Source of the DNA: Burkholderia sp. Nafp2/4-1b
Lineage (GTDB): Bacteria > Pseudomonadota > Gammaproteobacteria > Burkholderiales > Burkholderiaceae
Length of the DNA: 64,000 bases
Direction of reading: 5' to 3'
NCBI RefSeq assembly: GCF_003635165.1
Contig: NZ_ML058602.1
Location: 62,001 to 126,000 of the forward strand
A model generated the notes under the pieces. The model saw nothing but the letters and a program-made list of their open reading frames with translations. It had not been told where the DNA came from and did no database searches. Shown piece by piece: positions 9,109-16,961 of this stretch. The number at the start of each line of letters is the position of its first letter. The stretch's first letter is position 1. The position numbers were made by a program, and so were the translations under genes.

Positions 9109-10437
9109 TCAGTTCAGCGCTTCCATGCGCAGCTTCGTCACCTTCGACACCACCGTCGCGAGGCTCTCGATCTGCGCGATCGCCGCGTTCACGTGCTTCT
9201 CGACCGTCACGTGCGTGATCAGGATGATGTCGGTTTCGCCGTTCGCGTCGTCGATCTGCTCCGACTCCTTCTGCAGCAGCGCGTCGATCGAGATGCCCGA
9301 TTCGGCGAGGATGCGCGTGATGGCGGCGAGCACGCCGGTCTGGTCGGCCACGCGCAGGCGCAGGTAGTAGCCGCTCGTGACTTCCTCGATCGGCAGGATC
9401 GGCGTGTTCGACAGGCTGTCCGGCTGGAACGCGAGATGCGGCACGCGATGCTCGGGGTCGGCCGTGTGCAGGCGCGTGACGTCGACGAGATCCGCGACGA
9501 CCGCCGACGCGGTCGGCTCCGCGCCCGCGCCCTTGCCGTAGTACAGCGTGGTGCCCACTGCGTCGCCATGCACGACGACCGCGTTCATCGCGCCTTCGAC
9601 GTTCGCGAGCAGGCGCTTTTCCGGGATCAGTGTCGGGTGCACGCGCAGCTCGATGCCGTTTTCGGCGCGGCGCGCGATGCCGAGCAGCTTGATCCGGTAG
9701 CCGAGCTCTTCCGCGTAGCGGATATCGGTCGCGTCGAGCTTGCTGATGCCTTCGACGTACGCGCGGTCGAACTGGACCGGCACGCCGAACGCGATCGCGC
9801 TCATGATGGTCGCCTTGTGCGCGGCGTCGACGCCCTCGATGTCGAAGGTCGGATCGGCTTCCGCGTAGCCAAGCTCCTGCGCGGCCTTCAGCGCGGTCGC
9901 GAAGTCGAGGCCGCGGTCGCGCATTTCCGACAGGATGTAGTTCGTCGTGCCGTTGATGATGCCGGCGATGTACTGGATGCGGTTGGCGGTCAGGCCTTCG
10001 CGCAGCGCCTTGATGATCGGGATGCCGCCGGCGACGGCCGCCTCGAACGCGACCATCACGCCCTTCTCGCGCGCGGCCTCGAAGATCTCGGTGCCGTGCA
10101 CCGCGAGCAGCGCCTTGTTCGCCGTCACGACGTGCTTGCCGTTCGCGATCGCGCGCAGCACGAGCTCGCGTGCGATGCCCGTGCCGCCGATCATCTCGGC
10201 GATGATCGAGATCGACGGATCGTCGACGACCGCGTTGAAATCGTCGGTGATCTGCGCGGTGCCGGCGTGCGCACCGAGCGCCGCCTGCGCCTTGGCCGGG
10301 TTGCGCACGGCAATGCGCGCGACCTCGATGCCGCGCCCCGCGCGTCGTTTGATTTCTTCCTGGTTGCGGTGCAGCACCGTGAAGGTGCCGCTGCCGACGG
10401 TGCCGAAGCCCAACAGGCCAACTTTGATCGGTTCCAT
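9109..10437 (-). CDS. hom: Homoserine dehydrogenase
   Basis: This 442-residue enzyme reduces aspartate semialdehyde to homoserine, the branch point to threonine and methionine. The N-terminal Rossmann motif is LLGFGTVGSGTF; the catalytic domain carries AAVAGGIPII and the ADPTFDIEGVDAAHK signature; the last ~80 residues are an ACT regulatory domain (YYLRLRVADQTGVLAAITRI), the usual site for threonine feedback. It is the monofunctional type, not fused to aspartokinase, and lies directly before thrC. Confidence 0.96.
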   Translation of the reverse strand: MEPIKVGLLGFGTVGSGTFTVLHRNQEEIKRRAGRGIEVARIAVRNPAKAQAALGAHAGTAQITDDFNAVVDDPSISIIAEMIGGTGIARELVLRAIANGKHVVTANKALLAVHGTEIFEAAREKGVMVAFEAAVAGGIPIIKALREGLTANRIQYIAGIINGTTNYILSEMRDRGLDFATALKAAQELGYAEADPTFDIEGVDAAHKATIMSAIAFGVPVQFDRAYVEGISKLDATDIRYAEELGYRIKLLGIARRAENGIELRVHPTLIPEKRLLANVEGAMNAVVVHGDAVGTTLYYGKGAGAEPTASAVVADLVDVTRLHTADPEHRVPHLAFQPDSLSNTPILPIEEVTSGYYLRLRVADQTGVLAAITRILAESGISIDALLQKESEQIDDANGETDIILITHVTVEKHVNAAIAQIESLATVVSKVTKLRMEALN

Positions 10438-10491
10438 GCTGCGTGTGATCGATGAGTAAGAATGAGTTTGAATGCCGGTGACCCTGTCCGC

Positions 10492-11730
10492 TCAGACCGA
10501 ATGGCGCTTGCGGTAGCCGTCGAGGAAGCGCGCGATCCGGTTGATCGAATCGGTCAGGTCGTCGAGGTTCGGCAGGAAGACCACGCGGAAGTGATCCGGC
10601 GCCGCCCAGTTGAAGCCCGTGCCTTGCACGAGCAGCACCCGCTCCTCGAGCAACAGGTCGAGGATGAATTGCTGGTCGTTCTGGATCGGATAGAGCTTCG
10701 GATCGAGGCGCGGGAACATGTACAGCGCGGCCTGCGGCTTCACGCAGGTCACGCCGGGAATCGACGTGAGCATGTCGTACGCGAGTTCGCGCTGCTTGTA
10801 CAGGCGCCCGCTCGGCACGATCAGCTCGTTGATGCTCTGGTAGCCGCCGAGCGCGGTCTGGATCGCGAACTGGCCGGGCACGTTCGCGCACAGACGCATC
10901 GACGACAGGATCCCGAGCCCTTCCAGATAATCCTTCGCGCGCCGGCGGTTGTCGCCGCCGAGGCCCGACACGGCCATCCAGCCCGCGCGGTAGCCGCACG
11001 AGCGATAGCTCTTCGACAGGCTGTTGAACGTGACGGTGATCACGTCTTCCGACAGCGAACCGAGCGCGGTGTGCTCGAGGCCGTCATAGACGATCTTGTC
11101 GTAGACCTCGTCGGCGAACACGATCAGCCCGTACTCGCGCGCGATCGCGAGCAGCTCGAGCAGCAATTCGTCGGAATAAAGCGCGCCGGTCGGGTTGTTC
11201 GGGTTGATCACGACGATCGCCTTGGTGTTCGGCGTGATCTTGCGGCGGATGTCGTCGAGGTCGGGCATCCATGCGTTCTGCTCGTCGCACACGTAATGCA
11301 CGGGCGTGCCGCCCGACAGGCTCACGGCGGCCGTCCACAGCGGGTAGTCGGGCGCCGGCAGCAGCACTTCGTCGCCGTCGTTCAGCAGCGCCTGGGTCGC
11401 CATCACGATCAGCTCGGACGCGCCGTTGCCGATGTAGATGTCGTCGAGGCCGACGCCCACGACGCCCTTTTGCTGCGTGTAGTGCATCACGGCCTTGCGT
11501 GCCGAGAACACGCCCTTCGAATCCGAATAGCCGGACGACGCCGGCAGGTTGCGGATCATGTCCTGGATGATCTCGTCCGGCGCGTCGAACCCGAACGGCG
11601 CGAGGTTGCCGATGTTCAGCTTGATGATGCGGTGGCCTTCTTCCTCGAGGCGCTTCGCGTGCTCGAGCACCGGGCCACGGATGTCGTAGCAGACGTTGAG
11701 CAGCTTGTTCGACTTCTGAATCGGTTTCAC
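10492..11730 (-). CDS. alaA: Alanine-type PLP aminotransferase (AlaA-like)
   Basis: A fold-type I aminotransferase whose opening, KPIQKSNKLLNVCYDIRGPV, and LNIGN.APFGFDAPDEI closely resemble E. coli AlaA, which makes alanine from pyruvate and glutamate. The PLP lysine is in NSLSKSYRSCGYRAGW. I chose the GTG at 11730 (412 residues) because AGGAA lies 9 bases ahead and this matches the AlaA N-terminus; a TTG at 11778 would add 16 residues. The gene is 54 bases ahead of hom. Its place suggests coordination with homoserine/threonine synthesis, but the exact substrate is inferred. Confidence 0.85.
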   Translation of the reverse strand: MKPIQKSNKLLNVCYDIRGPVLEHAKRLEEEGHRIIKLNIGNLAPFGFDAPDEIIQDMIRNLPASSGYSDSKGVFSARKAVMHYTQQKGVVGVGLDDIYIGNGASELIVMATQALLNDGDEVLLPAPDYPLWTAAVSLSGGTPVHYVCDEQNAWMPDLDDIRRKITPNTKAIVVINPNNPTGALYSDELLLELLAIAREYGLIVFADEVYDKIVYDGLEHTALGSLSEDVITVTFNSLSKSYRSCGYRAGWMAVSGLGGDNRRRAKDYLEGLGILSSMRLCANVPGQFAIQTALGGYQSINELIVPSGRLYKQRELAYDMLTSIPGVTCVKPQAALYMFPRLDPKLYPIQNDQQFILDLLLEERVLLVQGTGFNWAAPDHFRVVFLPNLDDLTDSINRIARFLDGYRKRHSV

Positions 11731-11890
11731 GACGACACGGTTCCTGGGTTGGCCTTGCGGCCGGGGGACGGGGATCAAAACTGGAGAGCGGCCGGTCTGT
11801 GCGCGCTGTCTAGACTGGGAAAAAGCGGGCGGTCGGACGCGGCTTGTGGCGACGCACGACGCAAGTGGCGCCCTGAGGCGACCAAAAAGT

Positions 11891-11896
11891 TATAAT
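11891..11896 (+). promoter_or_regulatory. Consensus -10 box (TATAAT) before the Mth938-domain gene
   Basis: TATAAT lies inside AGTTATAATTTAG in the divergent region between the aminotransferase and the Mth938-domain gene. No convincing -35 hexamer is found at 16-18 bases, so only a candidate + strand promoter can be claimed. Confidence 0.4.
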
Positions 11897-12046
11897 TTAG
11901 CGGATTTTGGCCGACTTTCGCAATGCACCATGGCCGCTGCGGGCCCGCGCCGTCGGGCGTCCCGCGCGCGCCGGTCGCGAAACCGGCCGCCCGGGCCCGT
12001 GCGGGCCCGGCCAGACATTCCCCTTACGGAACCGCGGAATACCGAT

Positions 12047-12421
12047 TTGAAACTGCACCAGGACACGAGCGGCGCGCTCAACACCGTCACCGGCTACGGC
12101 CCCGATTATGTCGACGTCAACCTCCAACGCCACGAACGAAGCGTCATCGTGCTGCCCGGCGCCCCGGTGCGGGACTGGCCCGTGTCGGCGTTCGACGCGC
12201 TGGCGCCCGAGCATTTCGCGATGCTGCTCGACCCGGCACCCGAGCTCGTGATCTTCGGCAGCGGCGCGCGGCTGCGCTTCCCGCACCCGCGGCTCGTGGC
12301 CGCGCTCACGGCCAAGCGGATCGGCGTCGAGACGATGGATTTCCAGGCCGCGTGCCGCACTTACAACATCCTGATGGCCGAGGGCCGCAAAGTCGCCGCC
12401 GCGCTCTTAATTGAACGTTAA
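12047..12421 (+). CDS. Mth938-like domain protein (DUF498 family)
   Basis: The 124-residue product fits the Mth938 fold family: YGPDYVDVNLQRHERSVIVLP, a central region LDPAPELVIFGSGARLRFP, and the GVETMDFQAACRTYNILMAEGRKVAAAL ending. Family members are small soluble proteins (the NDUFAF3/AAMDC group) with no agreed bacterial function. The start is taken as the TTG at 12047 (reads MKLHQDTSGAL), matching the usual length; the frame is open upstream but that part looks non-family. A likely arn promoter overlaps its last codons, so it is probably not required for arn transcription. Confidence 0.8.
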   Translation: MKLHQDTSGALNTVTGYGPDYVDVNLQRHERSVIVLPGAPVRDWPVSAFDALAPEHFAMLLDPAPELVIFGSGARLRFPHPRLVAALTAKRIGVETMDFQAACRTYNILMAEGRKVAAALLIER

Positions 12422-12422
12422 T
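12406..12422 (+). promoter_or_regulatory. PmrA-box-like direct repeat at the arn promoter
   Basis: CTTAAT-TGAAC-GTTAAT fits the PmrA (BasR) consensus YTTAAK-N5-YTTAAK except for one base (G for Y in the second half). It overlaps the stop codon of the preceding gene and the putative -35 of the arn promoter. A match in AT-rich codons at a gene end could be chance. Confidence 0.4.
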
Positions 12423-12439
12423 CCCCGATGCGGTAAAAC
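12411..12439 (+). promoter_or_regulatory. Putative sigma-70 promoter of the arn operon
   Basis: TTGAAC (12411-12416), 17 bases, TAAAAC (12434-12439): four of six bases match at each hexamer. Transcription would begin near 12446, giving a leader of about 120 nt before arnT. Confidence 0.45.
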
Positions 12440-12481
12440 TCGGGCCGGCACACCGGGTCGATCCCCGGATCGCGACTCGGT

Positions 12482-12505
12482 TCGATAACCGGCTCGATAA
12501 CCGGC
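12482..12505 (+). repeat. 12-bp tandem repeat in the arnT leader
   Basis: Two exact head-to-tail copies of TCGATAACCGGC, 62 bases ahead of the arnT start codon. The inner GATAACCGG could serve as a protein site or form part of a leader structure; no known regulator is recognised. Confidence 0.7.
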
Positions 12506-12567
12506 AGGCCGCCCGCCCCGGCGCAACCCGCCGGCGGCTCTCACAACAACCAACAGGCTGAAAATCC

Positions 12568-14244
12568 ATGAACGATACGCCGTCGAGGCTACCGCTCAAT
12601 CGCATCACGCTCGTCCTCCTGCTCGTCGCGCTCGCGATCGTCTGGTTCGCGCCGCTCGGGCTGCGCCACCTGATCCCGAGCGACGAAGGCCGCTACGCGG
12701 AGATGGCCCGCGAAATGTTCGTCACCGGCGACTGGATCACGCCGCGCTACAACGGCTACAAGTACTTCGAGAAGCCGCCGCTGCAGACCTGGCTGAACGC
12801 GCTCACGTTCGCGTGGTTCGGCATCGGCGAATGGCAGGCGCGCCTCTACACGGGCCTCGTCAGCTTTGCCGGCGTGCTGCTGGTCTGCTTCACCGGCGCG
12901 CGCCTGTTCAATCCGCTGTCCGGCTTCCTCGCGGCCGTGGTGCTCGCGTGCTCGCCGTACTGGAACCTGATGGGCCACTTCAACGCGCTCGACATGGGGC
13001 TCGCGTTCTGGATGGCGCTGTCGCTCTGCTCGCTGCTGCTCGCGCAGCGCCCCGGGCTGCGCGCGGGCGCGGCGCGCGGCTGGATGTGGGCGTGCTGGGC
13101 CGCGATGGCGTTCGCGGTGCTGTCCAAGGGCCTCGTCGGCCTGATCCTGCCCGGCGCCGTGCTGGTGCTCTATACGCTGATCGCGCGCGACTGGGCGCTG
13201 TGGAAGCGGCTGTACCTGGTGAGCGGCCTCGTGATCTTCTTCGCGATCGTCACGCCGTGGTTCGTGCTGGTCCAGCAGCGCAACCCGGAGTTCTTCAACT
13301 TCTTCTTCATCGTCCAGCAGTTCCGCCGCTACCTGACCCCCGAACAGAACCGCCCGGGCCCGCTCTACTATTTCGTGCCGGTGCTGCTCGTCGGCTTCCT
13401 GCCGTGGCTGTCGGTCGCGTGGCAGAGCATCCGCCATGCGCTGCGCATGCCGCGCCAGCCGAACGGCTTCTCGCCGATGCTCGTGCTGCTGATCTGGAGC
13501 GCGTTCATCTTCCTGTTCTTCAGCGCGTCGCATTCGAAGCTGATCTCGTACGTGCTGCCGGTCGCGCCGGCGCTCGCGCTGATCATCGGCGCGTACCTGC
13601 CGCTGATGAGCGCCGAGCGGTTCCGCCGCCACCTGCTCGGCTACCTGGTGTTCTTCGCCGCCGCGGCGCTGGGGATCATCGCGCTCGCGTACCAGGGCGA
13701 CGCCCGCACGCCGAACGCGCTGTACCGCGCGTTCCAGATGTGGCTGTACGCGGGCCTCGCCGTCGCGGGCGCGCTCACGCTCGGCGCCGCCTGGCTGAAC
13801 CGCCGCGTGGGCGTGGCGGCCGCGATCACTGCGTTCGGCGCGGCCTGGCTCGCGTTCGGCACGATCGGCGGCACCGGTCACGACGAATTCGGCCGCTACA
13901 GCTCCGGCGCGCTTCTCGCGCCCACGGTGCGGGCCGAACTCGCGAAGCTGCCGCCCGACACGCCGTTCTACTCGATCGAGATGCTCGATCACACGTTCCC
14001 GTTCTATATGGGCCACACGACGATCATGGTCCAGCGCCAGGACGAGCTCGCGTTCGGGATCTCCGTCGAGCCGAACAAGTGGATCCCGACCGTCGACCAA
14101 TGGATCGAACGCTGGAAACAGGAAACCCGCGCGCTCGCGATCATGCCGCCCGGCCAGTACGACACGCTGGTCAAGCAAGGCGTGCCGATGCGCGTGATCG
14201 CGCGCGACAACCGCCGCGTGATCGTCGAGAAACCGCAATCGTAA
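12568..14244 (+). CDS. arnT: Lipid A L-Ara4N transferase ArnT-type glycosyltransferase
   Basis: ArnT moves 4-amino-4-deoxy-L-arabinose from undecaprenyl phosphate to lipid A on the outer face of the inner membrane, lowering negative charge and giving polymyxin resistance. The 558-residue protein is a GT-C (GT83) membrane enzyme: an N-terminal helix, the first periplasmic loop with the conserved DEGRYAEMAREM acidic motif, WITPRYNGYKYFEKPPLQTW, then about a dozen hydrophobic segments and a soluble C-terminal domain. It leads the arn operon; the next gene starts 13 bases after its stop. Confidence 0.92.
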   Translation: MNDTPSRLPLNRITLVLLLVALAIVWFAPLGLRHLIPSDEGRYAEMAREMFVTGDWITPRYNGYKYFEKPPLQTWLNALTFAWFGIGEWQARLYTGLVSFAGVLLVCFTGARLFNPLSGFLAAVVLACSPYWNLMGHFNALDMGLAFWMALSLCSLLLAQRPGLRAGAARGWMWACWAAMAFAVLSKGLVGLILPGAVLVLYTLIARDWALWKRLYLVSGLVIFFAIVTPWFVLVQQRNPEFFNFFFIVQQFRRYLTPEQNRPGPLYYFVPVLLVGFLPWLSVAWQSIRHALRMPRQPNGFSPMLVLLIWSAFIFLFFSASHSKLISYVLPVAPALALIIGAYLPLMSAERFRRHLLGYLVFFAAAALGIIALAYQGDARTPNALYRAFQMWLYAGLAVAGALTLGAAWLNRRVGVAAAITAFGAAWLAFGTIGGTGHDEFGRYSSGALLAPTVRAELAKLPPDTPFYSIEMLDHTFPFYMGHTTIMVQRQDELAFGISVEPNKWIPTVDQWIERWKQETRALAIMPPGQYDTLVKQGVPMRVIARDNRRVIVEKPQS

Positions 14245-14257
14245 GGACGTTCACCGC

Positions 14258-14629
14258 ATGAATCCCGTTTCGCTCGTCTGCATCATCACCGGCGTGATGC
14301 TCAACGCCTGTGCGCAACTTCTGCTGAAAGCCGGCGTCAACGCCGTTGGACACTTCGAATTCAGCCGTGCGAACATCATCCCGGTCGGGTTCAAGATCGC
14401 GACCCAGCTGCCGATCATCGGCGGCCTCGCCTGCTATGTGCTGAGCGTCGTCGTCTGGATCCTCGGGCTGTCGCGGGTCGACGTGTCGATCGCGTACCCG
14501 ATGCTGTCGCTCGGCTACGTGGTCAACGCGTTCGCCGCCTGGTACCTGTTCGGCGAAGTGCTGTCGGTCCAGCGGCTCATCGGCATCGGCATCATCCTGA
14601 TCGGCGTGCTCGTGCTCGCACGCAGCTGA
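14258..14629 (+). CDS. SMR/EamA-type four-helix protein, likely L-Ara4N-undecaprenyl phosphate flippase (ArnE/ArnF-like)
   Basis: The 123-residue protein has four hydrophobic segments and small-multidrug-resistance features (NACAQLLLKAG in helix 1, RVDVSIAYPMLSLGYVVN, GEVLSVQRLIGIGIILIGV). In enterobacteria ArnE and ArnF together carry undecaprenyl-P-L-Ara4N across the membrane; here only one such gene is in the operon, between arnT and arnB, so it may work as a homodimer or with a partner elsewhere. Function is inferred from family and place. Confidence 0.8.
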   Translation: MNPVSLVCIITGVMLNACAQLLLKAGVNAVGHFEFSRANIIPVGFKIATQLPIIGGLACYVLSVVVWILGLSRVDVSIAYPMLSLGYVVNAFAAWYLFGEVLSVQRLIGIGIILIGVLVLARS

Positions 14630-14638
14630 CCGAGGCCG

Positions 14639-14662
14639 GCCGGCCCGGGCGGCCGGGCCGGC
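14639..14662 (+). other. Strong GC hairpin between the flippase gene and arnB
   Basis: A perfect 10-bp stem (GCCGGCCCGG / CCGGGCCGGC) with a GCGG loop lies 10 bases after the flippase stop codon. ATTAAGTG, not a T run, follows, so it is more likely an mRNA-stability or processing hairpin, or a leaky attenuator, than a full terminator. The 151-base gap here is the widest in the operon. Confidence 0.5.
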
Positions 14663-14780
14663 ATTAAGTGTCCGCCTACAAAAAATCACGGTACGAATCC
14701 GCCAACCGGTGTTTAATGCCGGTTTCGGGCCGGATCGCCCGACCCTTTATTACCAGCCATTACAGGCCAAACACGCGTTC

Positions 14781-15932
14781 ATGAGCCAGACTACCGCTCC
14801 GTTTCTGCCGTTCACCCGCCCCGAGATCGATGAGGAAACCATCCAGGGCGTCGTCGACGTGCTGCGTTCGGGCTGGATCACCACCGGCCCGCAGAGCCAG
14901 AAGTTCGAAGCCGCGCTGTCCGAGTATTGCGGCGGCCGTCCGGTCCGTGCATTCAACTCCGGCACGTGCACGCTCGAGATCGGCCTGCGCATCGCGGGCG
15001 TCGGCCCCGGCGACGAAGTCATCACGACGCCGGCGTCGTGGGTGTCGACCAGCAACGTGATCCTCGAGACCGGCGCGACGCCGGTGTTCGCCGACATCGA
15101 CCCCGTCACGCGCAACATCGACCTCGACAAGCTCGAGCAGGCGATCACGCCGCGCACGAAGGCGATCATCCCGGTCTACCTGGCCGGCCTGCCGGTCGAC
15201 ATGGACCGCCTGTACGCGATCGCCCGCGCGCACAACCTGCGCGTGATCGAGGATGCCGCACAGGCGCTCGGCTCGACATGGAAAGGCAAGCGCATCGGCG
15301 CGATCGGCGACATCGTGTCGTTCAGCTTCCACGCGAACAAGAACCTGACGACGATCGAAGGCGGCGCGCTCGTGCTGAACAACGAGGACGAAGCGACGCT
15401 CGCGCAGAAGTACCGGCTGCAGGGCATCACGCGCACCGGCTTCGACGGGATGGACTGCGACGTGCTCGGCGGCAAGTACAACCTGACCGACGTCGCCGCG
15501 CGCGTCGGCCTCGGCCAGTTGCCGCACCTCGACCGCTTCACCGCGCAGCGCCGCACGCTCGCCCGCGCGTATTTCGCCGCGCTCGACAACGGCGCCGCCG
15601 TGAAGCTCGGGCTCGGGCTGCCCGTCGCCGATTTCGAGAACAGCAACTGGCACATGTTCCAGGTCACGCTGCCGCTCGACCGGCTGTCGATCTCGCGCGC
15701 CGATTTCATGGCGCAGATGAAGGAGCGCGGCATCGGCACGGGCGTGCACTATCCGGCCATCCATCTTTTCACGCTGTATCGTGCGCGCGGCTTCAAGGAG
15801 GGCATGTTCCCCCACGCCGAACGGTACGGCGCCTCGACCGTCACGCTGCCGCTCTTCACGCAGATGACGGAAGACGACGTGCGTCGCGTGGCCGACGCCG
15901 TCAATCAGATTTGCGAACAATACGGAAAATAA
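14781..15932 (+). CDS. arnB: UDP-4-amino-4-deoxy-L-arabinose--oxoglutarate aminotransferase ArnB
   Basis: ArnB transfers an amino group from glutamate to UDP-4-keto-arabinose. The 383-residue DegT/DnrJ/EryC1-type enzyme starts MSQTTAPFLPFTRPEIDEET and carries SGWITTGPQSQKFE, the DAAQALGSTWKG phosphate-side segment and the PLP lysine K187 in SFHANKNLTTIEGG. The ATG at 14781 is chosen over an upstream one because it matches the family N-terminus. arnC follows after 6 bases. Confidence 0.95.
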   Translation: MSQTTAPFLPFTRPEIDEETIQGVVDVLRSGWITTGPQSQKFEAALSEYCGGRPVRAFNSGTCTLEIGLRIAGVGPGDEVITTPASWVSTSNVILETGATPVFADIDPVTRNIDLDKLEQAITPRTKAIIPVYLAGLPVDMDRLYAIARAHNLRVIEDAAQALGSTWKGKRIGAIGDIVSFSFHANKNLTTIEGGALVLNNEDEATLAQKYRLQGITRTGFDGMDCDVLGGKYNLTDVAARVGLGQLPHLDRFTAQRRTLARAYFAALDNGAAVKLGLGLPVADFENSNWHMFQVTLPLDRLSISRADFMAQMKERGIGTGVHYPAIHLFTLYRARGFKEGMFPHAERYGASTVTLPLFTQMTEDDVRRVADAVNQICEQYGK

Positions 15933-15938
15933 GCGTAC

Positions 15939-16961
15939 ATGAATCACCTTGAAGCACGCGTCGGGCACCCGGGCGCCGCGAACCCGGAGGTATCGGTCAT
16001 CATCCCCGTGTACAACGAGGAAGACGGCCTGGCTGCGCTGTTCGCGCGGCTGTACCCGGCACTCGACGCACTCGGCACGTCGTACGAAGTGATCCTGATC
16101 AACGACGGCAGCCGCGACCGCTCGGCCGCGATGCTGGCGGACCAGTTCCACGTGCGCCCCGACACGACGCGCGTCGTGCTGCTCAACGGCAACTACGGCC
16201 AGCACATGGCGATCCTCGCCGGCTTCGCGCAGTCGCGCGGCGAGATCGTGATCACGCTCGACGCCGACCTGCAGAACCCGCCCGAGGAAATCGGCAAGCT
16301 GATCGCGAAGATGCGCGAAGGCTACGACTACGTCGGCTCGATCCGCAAGCAGCGCCAGGACAGCCTGTGGCGGCGCAAGGCGTCGCAGATGATGAACCGG
16401 CTGCGCGAGCGCATCACGCGCATCAAGATGACCGACCAGGGCTGCATGCTGCGCGCCTACAGCCGCCGCATCATCGACACGATCAACGTGTGCGGCGAAG
16501 TCAACACGTTCATCCCGGCGCTCGCGTACACGTTCGCGCAGAAGCCGACCGAAATCGAGGTCGCGCACGAGGAACGCTTCGCCGGCGAGTCGAAGTACTC
16601 GCTGTACAGCCTGATCCGGCTGAACTTCGACCTCGTGACCGGCTTCTCGGTCGTGCCGCTGCAGTGGCTGTCGTTCATCGGCGTGATCCTGTCGCTCGGC
16701 TCCGCCGCGCTGTTCGTGCTGCTGCTGGTGCGCCGCTTCATCGTCGGCGCGGAAGTGCAAGGCGTGTTCACGCTGTTCGCGATCACGTTCTTCCTGCTCG
16801 GCGTGATCATCTTCGCGCTCGGCCTGCTCGGCGAATACGTCGGCCGCATCTACCAGCAGGTGCGCGCGCGGCCGCGCTACCTGATCCAGGCCGTGCTCGA
16901 GCAGCACGAGGGCGTGCCGCCGGTGCCGGCCGCCGCGAACCGCACCGGAGCCGCGCAATGA
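15939..16961 (+). CDS. arnC: Undecaprenyl-phosphate 4-deoxy-4-formamido-L-arabinose transferase ArnC
   Basis: ArnC is a GT2 enzyme that loads formylated Ara4N from UDP onto undecaprenyl phosphate at the cytoplasmic membrane face. The 340-residue protein has the GT-A core (VSVIIPVYNEEDGL; NDGSRDRSAAM; DADLQNPPEEIGK with the metal-binding acidic residues), and two C-terminal membrane helices around 235-260 and 270-300. Its stop codon overlaps the start of the formyltransferase gene by 4 bases (ATGA), indicating coupled translation. Confidence 0.93.
   Translation: MNHLEARVGHPGAANPEVSVIIPVYNEEDGLAALFARLYPALDALGTSYEVILINDGSRDRSAAMLADQFHVRPDTTRVVLLNGNYGQHMAILAGFAQSRGEIVITLDADLQNPPEEIGKLIAKMREGYDYVGSIRKQRQDSLWRRKASQMMNRLRERITRIKMTDQGCMLRAYSRRIIDTINVCGEVNTFIPALAYTFAQKPTEIEVAHEERFAGESKYSLYSLIRLNFDLVTGFSVVPLQWLSFIGVILSLGSAALFVLLLVRRFIVGAEVQGVFTLFAITFFLLGVIIFALGLLGEYVGRIYQQVRARPRYLIQAVLEQHEGVPPVPAAANRTGAAQ

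Noticed and set aside
12589..14238. Open frame of ~550 codons on the minus strand spanning arnT
   Set aside because: Full antisense of a well-recognised gene, extremely Arg/Glu/His-rich composition, no ribosome-binding site; a high-GC artefact.
14760..16958. Minus-strand frame of ~730 codons covering arnB and arnC
   Set aside because: Same artefact: antisense to two certain genes, composition unlike a protein.
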